Of a DNA stretch of 64,000 bases, positions 8,473-16,869 are shown piece by piece. The notes beneath the pieces are model-generated. The model made no database searches. It was not told the DNA's origin and saw only the letters and a list, made by a program, of their open reading frames with translations. How positions within the stretch are numbered: position 1 is the stretch's first letter; every line of letters starts with the position of its first letter. The position numbers and the translations under genes were made by a program. The DNA is from Croceitalea marina (GTDB lineage: Bacteria; Bacteroidota; Bacteroidia; Flavobacteriales; Flavobacteriaceae), in contig NZ_JBHULB010000007.1 of assembly GCF_042684265.1 (NCBI RefSeq), positions 558,001-622,000 of the forward strand. Direction: 5' to 3'.

Positions 8473-11400
8473 TTAGTTGAAAATGTATCTAACACCCAAC
8501 TGCGCTTGCCACCTTGAAGATTGAAGACCAAAATCATCAATTTCTTCAATATTTGGTGTTCCATCAGCATTATAAGCTCCTGAATTTATGTCAAATGTAG
8601 GAGTTCCTCCAGAAGTTGAAACTGTGGTTAGAGGATTTACATTGTTTCTGATAAACTTTCTTTGTCCCCAATTCTTATTCAACAGATTCGTAAAGTTAAA
8701 AATATCCGCGGATAATTGAAGCGTATGGGTTTTTTCACCAAATTTAAGTGAGAAATCTTGTAGTAATTTAAAATCAACTACATGGCTCCATGGTCCTCTT
8801 ACTGCGTTACGCTCCGCATAACTTCCTCTGTTTTCATTTAGGTAATCAATGCTACTAATAAAAGTATCTAGTTGTTGCCATTTAGCGGCTTGTTCAGAAG
8901 CATCTCCAGAGAATTGAATCTCGCCCGCATCTCTTGGAATATAAATTAACGCATTATCACGTGAATCATCATTTAGTAAATCTCTAGTATCTCTATAGGT
9001 AAAGCTATAAGGTCCACTTTGCACACCTTCGTAGAAAAGAGCGACTGTTGTCTTAACATTATCATTCCACTTAAACTCATAAGACGCATTCGCTGTTATT
9101 CTATTACCTAAAGCAAAGTCTGACCTTGAAACTGGTATGTCAGAGTTCTTACCATTTACTGTTTGAATGTTTCTCCATTGCGAACTGTTTTGAGAAGATG
9201 TACCATCAAAAATCTTGTTAGATTCCCCATAGGTATACGAAACAGAACCTGCAAAACCATTTTCAAAAGGTTTTCTCAACGTGAAAGTAGCGTTTGTTGC
9301 ATTACCTCCACCAGTATTAGAAGCTAAGATGATTCTGCCATAGGTATTGTCCAACAAGTCACCAAAACTTCTAGTATAAAATGGCCTGTTATCTGCTCCT
9401 TGATAATTACCTACCGATGCTGGTATATTCAAGTTTTCATAATAGATATCTGTAATAACATCAGTATACAAGAAATCTGCAGAAGCTATTAATCCCCAGA
9501 AAGGAAGCTTTTGATCTATTGCAATGTTATACTTCACTACCTGTGGTAATTTGAAATCCGCAGCAATTAAGTCAACATTTCCACTTAGACCACCCGTACC
9601 TGGCTCCACCGCTCTAGTTTGGTCATTAACATCTGGATTGAACTCAGTAACATTCGTGTTAAAGAAACCTGAGAATCCACCAGTAATACCATTATTGTTG
9701 TATGTACCACCTGGCCACACCAAAGGAAGTCTTGACGTAAATACCCCTAAACCACCTCTTATCTGGGTCGTTCTGTTTCCGTTAACATCCCAATTGAATC
9801 CTAAACGTGGAGAGAAAACCGCATTACTGATTTCTTGACCCACACGAGCACCTTGTAAATCTTTACCAGCAGCTTCTAAGATACCAACAGTTGTAGTATT
9901 GAAATCTTCATTTACAGGACCTGATTTCCAAACTGGAAGATCTATTCTCGCACCAAAGCTAAATTTAAAATCCTCGGTTACGTCAACATCATCTTGTATA
10001 TAAAACCCAAACTGTGACGTTTTAAAATCTGCAGAACCATCTGATTCATCACCTACTGCAGTACCTCCTACCAAAGAATACCCATGTTGATATTCTTCAG
10101 GAGCCGAATTATTTAAAAATTGGTCCAAGGCAGAAGTTATCAGGTTTCCATCATCATCAGTTATATCCTCATAGTTGTAACTACCAAAGTTAAACGCAAA
10201 AAACAAGTTTTTGACATTTGCAAATTCGGCGTTCGCACCTAAAGTTACAGTATGTCTTCCAGCATAAATCTCAAAATTATTTGTGATTGTTAAATAATCT
10301 GTATTTAACAAGTTTGCTGTTGAGAAAGGTTCGGCTCCAAAATTGATGCTTCCATTTCCATCTTGAATACTAACCGTTGGAAAAGGATCACCAAGAGGAT
10401 CACGATCATCACGAACCGCAGTATAACCAACTACCAAATTATTTGAAAATTTATTACCAAACCTAGAGTTCAATTCTAAAGCCGTTGAATTCGTATTAGA
10501 TACAAAAGATTCTGAACCATTAAGGAATCCAATACCTCTATTTCCAGAATTACGAGCTTCCAAGTTATCTGCACCTACATAACTATGTCTCAACGATAAG
10601 TTATGATCTTGATTAATGTTCCAATCTAGCTTAGCAACCAAAGTATTGCTTTCTAAAGTTCTAGTATTATTATCAAAAATACCGATATCATATCCGTAAG
10701 TAGTATTAACAAAATTTCTAAGATTTGCCAAATCAGCTTCTGATGCACGCCCTGTATAATTACTAAAATTGAAGGGTTGCGGAGTTTCTGCTTCTCCTCT
10801 TTCGTAGTTTACGAAAAAGAATAACTTATCTTTTACCAGTGGACCGCCTAAACGAACGCCATAAGTGTTTGCAGAAAAGTCAGCTAGTTTCTGTCTTTCC
10901 TCATCATCACCTACCAAAGATGGTGGCGTTTTACCAGCTAAATCCTGATTTCTTGTGAAGAAATAAGCAGACCCCTTGAATTCATTTGAACCAGAACGTG
11001 TTACGGCATTTACTGAGCCACCTGAGAAACCAGATTGTCTTACATCAAAAGGTGCAATATTAATCTGGAATGTTTCAATTGCATCTACAGATAAGGGATT
11101 AACACCAGTTTGACCTCCATTTGTTCCAGATCCGGCTAGACCGAAAACATCATTGTTTACCGCACCATCAATGTAAATCGCATTATAACGGTTGTTTTGA
11201 CCTGCAAGTGAAATAGAAAATCCGTCATCTCCTTCAGTTAATTGTGCTTGAGGCGTTAAACGAACAAAATCTGCTAAAGAACGTGAAGCTGCAGGCATTG
11301 TAGCAACTTGTCTTTGTGAGATATTGGTCTCAGTACCTGTTTTGTTTGATCCAAATACCCCATTAGAAACAGCAGTAACCACTACTTCGTCAAGTGCAGT

Positions 11401-11733
11401 AGCAGATTCTACCATTTGAGAGCTAATTCTGACTGTTGAACCAAGATTTAAATAGACACCTTCTTTGACATCTTCATTAAAACCAACATAAGAAATTGTT
11501 ACCGTGTAAGGACCTCCGGTACGCATACCTGAGATTCGGTAGAAACCATCAAAATCTGTTGCAGCTCCATAAACAGTACCTGAAGGTGTGTGAACAGCAA
11601 CAATACTTGCGCCAGGAAGGGGCTCCCCAGCATTGTCAGTTATCTTACCACCTATTGCAGATGTGGTAACCCCCTGTGAAAATGCTGTAACACCAATAAA
11701 AAGCGCTACAATAACCAAGTAAATTTTTTTCAT
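8473..11733 (-). CDS. Oar-like TonB-dependent receptor
   Basis: A 1086-residue outer-membrane protein with a signal peptide (ending VTAFSQG), a carboxypeptidase-regulatory-like domain (residues about 25-110, GKITDNAGEPLPGASI), a plug region with IYIDGAVNNDVFGL and GGSVNAVTRSGSNEFKGSAY, and a large barrel ending RYIFN. Length and these motifs fit the Oar group first described in Myxococcus, which is larger than the metal or heme receptors. Members export or take up proteins or peptides in some species; the substrate here is unknown. The gene stands alone between a strong terminator and a 156-nt upstream region with no other gene, so it is probably monocistronic. Confidence 0.9.
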   Translation of the reverse strand: MKKIYLVIVALFIGVTAFSQGVTTSAIGGKITDNAGEPLPGASIVAVHTPSGTVYGAATDFDGFYRISGMRTGGPYTVTISYVGFNEDVKEGVYLNLGSTVRISSQMVESATALDEVVVTAVSNGVFGSNKTGTETNISQRQVATMPAASRSLADFVRLTPQAQLTEGDDGFSISLAGQNNRYNAIYIDGAVNNDVFGLAGSGTNGGQTGVNPLSVDAIETFQINIAPFDVRQSGFSGGSVNAVTRSGSNEFKGSAYFFTRNQDLAGKTPPSLVGDDEERQKLADFSANTYGVRLGGPLVKDKLFFFVNYERGEAETPQPFNFSNYTGRASEADLANLRNFVNTTYGYDIGIFDNNTRTLESNTLVAKLDWNINQDHNLSLRHSYVGADNLEARNSGNRGIGFLNGSESFVSNTNSTALELNSRFGNKFSNNLVVGYTAVRDDRDPLGDPFPTVSIQDGNGSINFGAEPFSTANLLNTDYLTITNNFEIYAGRHTVTLGANAEFANVKNLFFAFNFGSYNYEDITDDDGNLITSALDQFLNNSAPEEYQHGYSLVGGTAVGDESDGSADFKTSQFGFYIQDDVDVTEDFKFSFGARIDLPVWKSGPVNEDFNTTTVGILEAAGKDLQGARVGQEISNAVFSPRLGFNWDVNGNRTTQIRGGLGVFTSRLPLVWPGGTYNNNGITGGFSGFFNTNVTEFNPDVNDQTRAVEPGTGGLSGNVDLIAADFKLPQVVKYNIAIDQKLPFWGLIASADFLYTDVITDIYYENLNIPASVGNYQGADNRPFYTRSFGDLLDNTYGRIILASNTGGGNATNATFTLRKPFENGFAGSVSYTYGESNKIFDGTSSQNSSQWRNIQTVNGKNSDIPVSRSDFALGNRITANASYEFKWNDNVKTTVALFYEGVQSGPYSFTYRDTRDLLNDDSRDNALIYIPRDAGEIQFSGDASEQAAKWQQLDTFISSIDYLNENRGSYAERNAVRGPWSHVVDFKLLQDFSLKFGEKTHTLQLSADIFNFTNLLNKNWGQRKFIRNNVNPLTTVSTSGGTPTFDINSGAYNADGTPNIEEIDDFGLQSSRWQAQLGVRYIFN

Positions 11734-11889
11734 TTGTTTTGAGTGTTTAATTGTTTTATTAGCTCTGCAAAAGTCTTGTTTTAAACTTTTTGCAGTGTTA
11801 AACTAACGTTAAGATATGTAATACGCAAAACTTGTTAAAAGCTTACTAGGCAATTGTTTATAACTAATCTGAGCTTGTTAAAAAGTGAA

Positions 11890-13527
11890 TTAATTCTTAA
11901 ATTTTTGTAAAAGTGTCATTGTAGAGGAATCATGATTACCGATATCTGAATTTTCAATATCCTTTAATGTGTTTTTGGCAAGTTGTTTGCCCAATTCTAC
12001 ACCCCATTGATCAAAACTAAATATGTTCCAAATAATCCCCTGAACAAAAATTTTATGCTCGTACATAGCTATTAAAGCCCCAAGGGTTTTCGGAGTAAGT
12101 TTTTCTATTAATATGGTATTGGTAGGTTTATTTCCTTCAAATACTTTAAAACTGGCCAACTTAGCAATAACGCCTTGTTCTAAACCATTGGATTTAAGTT
12201 CCGCTACTACTTCGGCTTTTGTTTTTCCGTTCATCAATGCTTCAGTTTGAGCAAAGAAATTGGCCATTAGTTTATTGTGATGATCCTTATTTCCATGTAA
12301 GGAATGCTTAAAACCGATAAAGTCGGTCGGAATCACTTTTGTTCCCTGATGAATTAATTGAAAGAATGCATGTTGTGAATTTGTGCCTGGTTCGCCCCAA
12401 ATGATAGTACCTGTCTGGTAAGGGATTTCGTTTCCTTCACGATCAACACTTTTACCATTACTTTCCATTATCCCTTGCTGTAAGTATGCCGAAAAACGAC
12501 CTAAATATTGGGTGTAAGGAATAATGGCTTCTGTTTCCGCACCGTAAAAATTATTATACCAAACACTTAACAGTGCCAGTATTACGGGGATATTTTCTTT
12601 GAAGTCAGCTTCTTTAAAATGGACATCCATTTCGTTAGCTCCTGCCAATAGTTCATCAAAATTTTCATACCCAACAGCTAGAGCGATTGATAAGCCTACA
12701 GCGCTCCATAGCGAAAAACGCCCCCCTACCCAATCCCACATAGGGAATACATTCTCTTGGACAATTCCGAATTCTTCAATCTTTTCGGTATTGGTCGACA
12801 CCGCAGCAAAATGCGCAGCAATATCTTTTTGTGAGGCATATTTTAAAAACCACTCTTTAATCGTCGTGGCATTGCTAAGGGTTTCTTGCGTTGTAAAAGT
12901 TTTAGAAACAACAACAAATAAAGTGGTCTCTGCATTAAGTTCTTTAAGCACTTCATTTACATGGTCGCCATCAACATTACTTACAAAATGAAGCTTTAAA
13001 TGATTTTTATAGAACTTAAGGGATTCCGTGACCATTGCCGGTCCGATATCTGAGCCTCCAATACCAATGTTTACGACATCTGTGAAAGCTTTTCCTGTAA
13101 ATCCGGTTTTCTCACCTGATATAATAGCCTCGCTAAAAACTTTTACATGTTCTTTTACCCCATAAACTTCGGGCACCACATTAACTCCATCAACAAAAAT
13201 TGTATCTCCCTTTTTAGCTCTTAAAGCTGTATGCAATACCGCTCTGCTTTCTGTTTGGTTTATTTTTTCACCTTCATAGTAGTTGTTGATAGCCTCTTTT
13301 AGATGCACCTCATCGGCCAGTTGCAGCAACAATGACAGGGTCTCATCAGTAATGCGGTTTTTTGAAAAATCTACGTAGAAATCTTTCCATTCAATAGCAA
13401 ACTTTGCAGCTCTTTTGTGGTCTTGAAGAAATAAATCTTTTACCTGTTTTTCTTTTGAAGCTTCAAAGTGTGAAGCAAGTTCTGACCAAGCCTTAGTTGC
13501 TGTTGGGTTGATTTTGGGTAGTGTCAT
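11890..13527 (-). CDS. pgi: Glucose-6-phosphate isomerase
   Basis: A 545-residue cytoplasmic enzyme interconverting glucose 6-phosphate and fructose 6-phosphate in glycolysis and gluconeogenesis. Family motifs are clear: GIGGSDIGP for phosphate binding, VSKTFTTQET, WDWVGGRFSLWSAVG, the catalytic Glu in QGIMESNGK, and the His in GTNSQHAFFQ. Its first 35 bases overlap the end of the upstream M23 peptidase gene on the same strand; the start MTLPKINPT is the form expected for the family, so the overlap is real and implies coupled translation. Length is normal. Confidence 0.98.
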   Translation of the reverse strand: MTLPKINPTATKAWSELASHFEASKEKQVKDLFLQDHKRAAKFAIEWKDFYVDFSKNRITDETLSLLLQLADEVHLKEAINNYYEGEKINQTESRAVLHTALRAKKGDTIFVDGVNVVPEVYGVKEHVKVFSEAIISGEKTGFTGKAFTDVVNIGIGGSDIGPAMVTESLKFYKNHLKLHFVSNVDGDHVNEVLKELNAETTLFVVVSKTFTTQETLSNATTIKEWFLKYASQKDIAAHFAAVSTNTEKIEEFGIVQENVFPMWDWVGGRFSLWSAVGLSIALAVGYENFDELLAGANEMDVHFKEADFKENIPVILALLSVWYNNFYGAETEAIIPYTQYLGRFSAYLQQGIMESNGKSVDREGNEIPYQTGTIIWGEPGTNSQHAFFQLIHQGTKVIPTDFIGFKHSLHGNKDHHNKLMANFFAQTEALMNGKTKAEVVAELKSNGLEQGVIAKLASFKVFEGNKPTNTILIEKLTPKTLGALIAMYEHKIFVQGIIWNIFSFDQWGVELGKQLAKNTLKDIENSDIGNHDSSTMTLLQKFKN

Positions 13528-14803
13528 CTTGTTGGTTAAGTGTGATTAAATCTTCTTCTTGTTCTTTGGGTTCTTGATATTCAATACAATCTAACTGTGT
13601 CTTAATCGGTTCAATATGTTCTAAATAAGCGGTTCGTAAAGAATCGACTATTGGATCAGCTGAGGGTAATTTTTCTCGAAGAGGATCAACTTGCCTGCCA
13701 TTTTTCCAAAAACGATAACAAACATGGGGGCCACCTGTATTGCCTGTCATACCTACCCATCCAATTACATCACCTTGCCTGACATATTCCCCCTTTTTTA
13801 CCTTTTGAGCCTTCATATGCAAGTACTGCGTGCTATATATTCCATTGTGTTTTATCTTAACATACTTGCCGTTACCACCTCTTCTTCTAGACTCCGTTAC
13901 GGTGCCATCTGCTGTAGCCACTATCGGGGTGCCGATTGCCGCTGCATAATCAGTGCCTTTATGAGGCCTAACTTTATAACCATAATAAGCAATTCGTCTT
14001 CTTAAATTATATCTTGAAGACAAGCGATAGTTAAATTTGATAGGCGCCTTTAAAAAAGTACTCCTAAGGTTATTTGCATCTTGGTCGTAATAATCTGTTA
14101 GGCTTTTTAAAGAATCTGCCACATACGGAAATGCGTAAATAGGCTTGCCCTTATGTTTAAAATAGGCTGCTTTTATAGGCCCAACGCCAGCATAAATAGA
14201 ATCATTAATGTAGCGCTCATCATAAATAATTTTGAACTTATCCCCTTTTTCCAGCCTAAAGAAATCGATAGTCCAAGCATAAATATCGGCTAAATTCAAG
14301 GTCACATTATAGTCAACACCTAAAGAATCCATGTCAAGGGACAGTGAATTTCTAATTTGTCCTGCTATTTCCCGTTCCTTATAACTTACCCTTCTTTTAC
14401 TCCTATAGACTTTTGCCGAATCTTGTAAGTCAAAAACAGTATAATTTATCTTGTCATTTTGATAAATGAATACTTGGGCCTTTTCTAAAGAATCTTTAGA
14501 TTTTAAAATGAAATAGGGTTTGCCAACGTTAATCTTTCGAACATCGAAAGTATCTCTGAACTTTTCAGAAATGGTAATTACTTTTTCATAATCTACATTG
14601 TTCTTTAGCATTAATTGACCAAAACTATCACCGTTTCGAACAGTATCTTGAACAATGCTATACCCGTCAAAATCAAATCCGAACCGCTTTACTACTGGTT
14701 TCTCAACGGGCAATTGCGCAATCTCTTGTTGCTGTTCGGGTTTATCTTCTTTACAGGATATAAAAATGGCCAATGCCAAAAAAGCGCCCCAATATTTATG
14801 CAT
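13493..14803 (-). CDS. M23-family peptidoglycan metallopeptidase (lipoprotein)
   Basis: A 436-residue protein with a lipobox (FISC, Cys17), a middle region with LysM/OapA-like character (YSIVQDTVRNGDSFGQLM), and a C-terminal M23 (LytM-like) domain from about residue 270. The zinc site reads HKGTD (His and Asp ligands) and then GPHVCYRF, where the usual HxH is HxC. The protein likely trims peptidoglycan cross-links in the periplasm. The tail is acidic and Gln-rich (EQEEDL, TTQNQ), and its coding end overlaps pgi by 35 nt. Two bases separate its ATG from the stop codon of the dioxygenase gene upstream. Confidence 0.92.
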   Translation of the reverse strand: MHKYWGAFLALAIFISCKEDKPEQQQEIAQLPVEKPVVKRFGFDFDGYSIVQDTVRNGDSFGQLMLKNNVDYEKVITISEKFRDTFDVRKINVGKPYFILKSKDSLEKAQVFIYQNDKINYTVFDLQDSAKVYRSKRRVSYKEREIAGQIRNSLSLDMDSLGVDYNVTLNLADIYAWTIDFFRLEKGDKFKIIYDERYINDSIYAGVGPIKAAYFKHKGKPIYAFPYVADSLKSLTDYYDQDANNLRSTFLKAPIKFNYRLSSRYNLRRRIAYYGYKVRPHKGTDYAAAIGTPIVATADGTVTESRRRGGNGKYVKIKHNGIYSTQYLHMKAQKVKKGEYVRQGDVIGWVGMTGNTGGPHVCYRFWKNGRQVDPLREKLPSADPIVDSLRTAYLEHIEPIKTQLDCIEYQEPKEQEEDLITLNQQDDTTQNQPNSN

Positions 14804-14805
14804 TT

Positions 14806-15771
14806 TTATGCTTTGTTTTTTGGATTAAAAATATGGTCTACCCACTGTTTCCCCCAGGTGTTCAACTCCATTTCTGAATGCAAATTTGGGAAAAATATTA
14901 TTTTCTGAAAACTTGGAGGTAAATACGCTTTCCAATTAGTGCCCCCAGTGGCATCAACAGGCGCTTTATCCTTACCCAGATAACGGTATGCAGAACCCAT
15001 GTGCATTAATGGCCAATTAACATTTGCATTCACATCTAATTCTTTCAAGACCTCGATTAATTCTTTGTTCTCCTTTGATTTTGGGGGAAGATTAAGGTAT
15101 TTACTATACATCGTATTACCCTTCACTTGGTTGGCAATTCTTAATAATCTTGGGGTATATCTAAATTCGAACTGCTTTAACGTAAGTGTTTTTTCGCCGG
15201 TAGTAATATCTGTCGCGCCCTTTTTCCAATAGATATGTTCATATAATTCCTCAATAGAATTTGCAACAGAAAAATCAGCCCTTTGCGTATGGTGCACCAA
15301 ATTTTCCATAGGTGTGGCGTAAATCTCGATCATTCTGTATTGCGCAGATTGAAAGCCACTTGCAGGAAGCAGCGCCATTCGATAACGTAAAAATTGTTCA
15401 CGGTCCATCCCCTTTATCATAATACTAAAAGAAGAGGTCAGTGCTTTGTAATAACTATTGATACGATGCACCTTATTTATAAAAAACTCAAGATCTTGTG
15501 ATTTATCTTCTACCAACTGTTTCTGTTCATGCAAAATAAGCTTGAAATACAGCTCGGTGATTTGATGGTACATGATAAAAATCTCCTCATCAGGAAAGTG
15601 TGTTTTGGGCACCTGTATACTTAGAAGCGTATCTAGATGAATATAGTCCCAATAGGTTAAATACCTTTGGTAAAGTAGACCATCGAGGTAAGAGCTAAGG
15701 TCTTGTCCTGAATTTTTAAACTTTTCTTCAAGCTTGTTGATTTGGGACTCAATTAGCTCGTCTTTCTTCAT
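14806..15771 (-). CDS. kynA: Tryptophan 2,3-dioxygenase
   Basis: A 321-residue heme enzyme that opens the indole ring of tryptophan to form N-formylkynurenine. Family signatures: YWDYIHLDTLLSIQ, IMYHQITELYFKLILHE (the distal-site His), ASGFQSAQYRMIE, LMHMGSAYRYLG (the proximal heme-ligand His), and ATGGTNWKAYLPP. No other kynurenine-pathway gene is present in the window; the neighbours are an M23 peptidase (2 nt downstream) and a DUF3108 protein (7 nt upstream), an arrangement that looks operonic but not metabolic. The name is secure at family level. Confidence 0.93.
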   Translation of the reverse strand: MKKDELIESQINKLEEKFKNSGQDLSSYLDGLLYQRYLTYWDYIHLDTLLSIQVPKTHFPDEEIFIMYHQITELYFKLILHEQKQLVEDKSQDLEFFINKVHRINSYYKALTSSFSIMIKGMDREQFLRYRMALLPASGFQSAQYRMIEIYATPMENLVHHTQRADFSVANSIEELYEHIYWKKGATDITTGEKTLTLKQFEFRYTPRLLRIANQVKGNTMYSKYLNLPPKSKENKELIEVLKELDVNANVNWPLMHMGSAYRYLGKDKAPVDATGGTNWKAYLPPSFQKIIFFPNLHSEMELNTWGKQWVDHIFNPKNKA

Positions 15772-15778
15772 TTAGTGA

Positions 15779-16555
15779 TCACTTCATAATTATCTTGAAC
15801 TGATTTTTAAGTCCATTATATCCATCTAAATCTGCTTTGATCGAGCCTACGGCCAAATCTGCCTTTATACGAATAGGAATCTTATTTAAATCGTTCGATA
15901 CCCACAAAGTTAAGCTTTCTTGCTCTTTAAAAACCCTGCCTGATTGTACATAAGGCCTAAATTTTAAACAGTCTACTTTTCCATACTTGGTTTTGACCAC
16001 TTCAGTACCTAAAAATTTTAATTTGAACTTGTACATTCCGTCATCATCATACAACATATCAATACTGATACTTTCCCCCACTTTAAAGTCTTCAAGATTA
16101 TAATTACTTCTAAGATAATATGAGGCCGAAATCAAATCTTGCACCTTGTGATTGATCGCAATATTATAATCTTTCTTGTTCTTTTTATCTTCAAGTAAGG
16201 CGGATGATTTATCGTAGTCGAAATTTATTTCAATATCCTTAGTATAACCCCCCTCGTCTATTTTTCTGACAAAACGATAGGGTTTGCTGTTATACTTATC
16301 AAAATAGCTTTCATACCTATCATCGACCTTAAAAAACCATCTTGCCATACCAGTAGTTTTACCTTTGCCCACGGCATGATAAACCGGCGTTCCATTTAAG
16401 TTTTCTGAGGTAAGTTTAAGAGTGGCAAAACTTGCATTAAAAATGCCATAGTGAATTCTGAACTTCAACCACTCACCAGCCTTGTAGGCAGGTTTCTGTT
16501 GTGCTGAAACACCCAGCATCAAAAATGAAATAATGATGAAAGTAAGTTTTTTCAT
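15779..16555 (-). CDS. DUF3108 domain protein, exported
   Basis: A 258-residue protein with a signal peptide (cleavage after VSAQQ) and a DUF3108-type beta-rich domain covering most of the mature chain, including YKAGEWLKFRIHYGIF near its start and VDCLKFRPYVQSGRVF later. Such proteins are periplasmic and of unknown role. It is the first gene of the tight minus-strand run DUF3108, kynA, M23, pgi, with 7, 2 and -35 nt spacings. A terminator-like hairpin lies about 97 nt upstream, closing the unit before it. Confidence 0.88.
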   Translation of the reverse strand: MKKLTFIIISFLMLGVSAQQKPAYKAGEWLKFRIHYGIFNASFATLKLTSENLNGTPVYHAVGKGKTTGMARWFFKVDDRYESYFDKYNSKPYRFVRKIDEGGYTKDIEINFDYDKSSALLEDKKNKKDYNIAINHKVQDLISASYYLRSNYNLEDFKVGESISIDMLYDDDGMYKFKLKFLGTEVVKTKYGKVDCLKFRPYVQSGRVFKEQESLTLWVSNDLNKIPIRIKADLAVGSIKADLDGYNGLKNQFKIIMK

Positions 16556-16869
16556 AGCAGATAAACTAACATTAAAAATACTATATAAAATGGCTTTATT
16601 CGCACATTTACTTTTACTAAAACAAAAGTTATTCCAAAGTATTGTACAAAAAAAGCCCTGATGCTTACATCAGGGCTTTCTCTAAATAACCAACCAAACT
16701 TTAAATTATGAAAAACCAATACTTAAAGTAGTGAGGGAACCACCCCTCTTGTTATACAAATGTATGACAGCTTAACTTAGAAATCTCAGGTTTTAACGTA
16801 CTTTAACTTAGCTTGACCATAGTTGGTTTTCTTTTAAGAATAATTACCATTTTTTAGGATAATATTTTG
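16556..16869. other. Intergenic region of 314 nt
   Basis: No gene is seen. It holds the terminator at 16652-16679 and next to it the 17-base motif CTAAATAACCAACCAAA at 16682-16698, which recurs exactly at 50538-50554. A second small hairpin (GAGGG/CCCTC) lies at 16733-16748. On the minus strand a promoter-like TACATTTG box occupies 16757-16764, so a short independent transcript ending at the terminator is possible. A seven-codon ATG frame on the plus strand (MKNQYLK, 16708-16731) is too short to credit. Confidence 0.6.
16652..16679 (-). terminator. Intrinsic terminator downstream of the patatin gene
   Basis: A stem of AAAGCCCTGATG with its exact complement around a CTTA loop. Read on the minus strand it is followed by a run of seven T, which fits termination of transcripts from the patatin-BamA gene or from a small RNA starting near 16750. 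The plus-strand side has only a short T run. Confidence 0.85.

Noticed and set aside
9524..9838. 104-codon frame antisense to the Oar-like receptor
   Set aside because: Proline/serine-rich shadow of barrel strands, no domain.
12599..12991. 130-codon frame antisense to pgi
   Set aside because: Inside a clearly coding enzyme gene; no independent evidence.
16708..16731. Seven-codon ATG frame MKNQYLK as a leader peptide
   Set aside because: No amino acid biosynthetic gene follows on that strand and the frame is too short to support.
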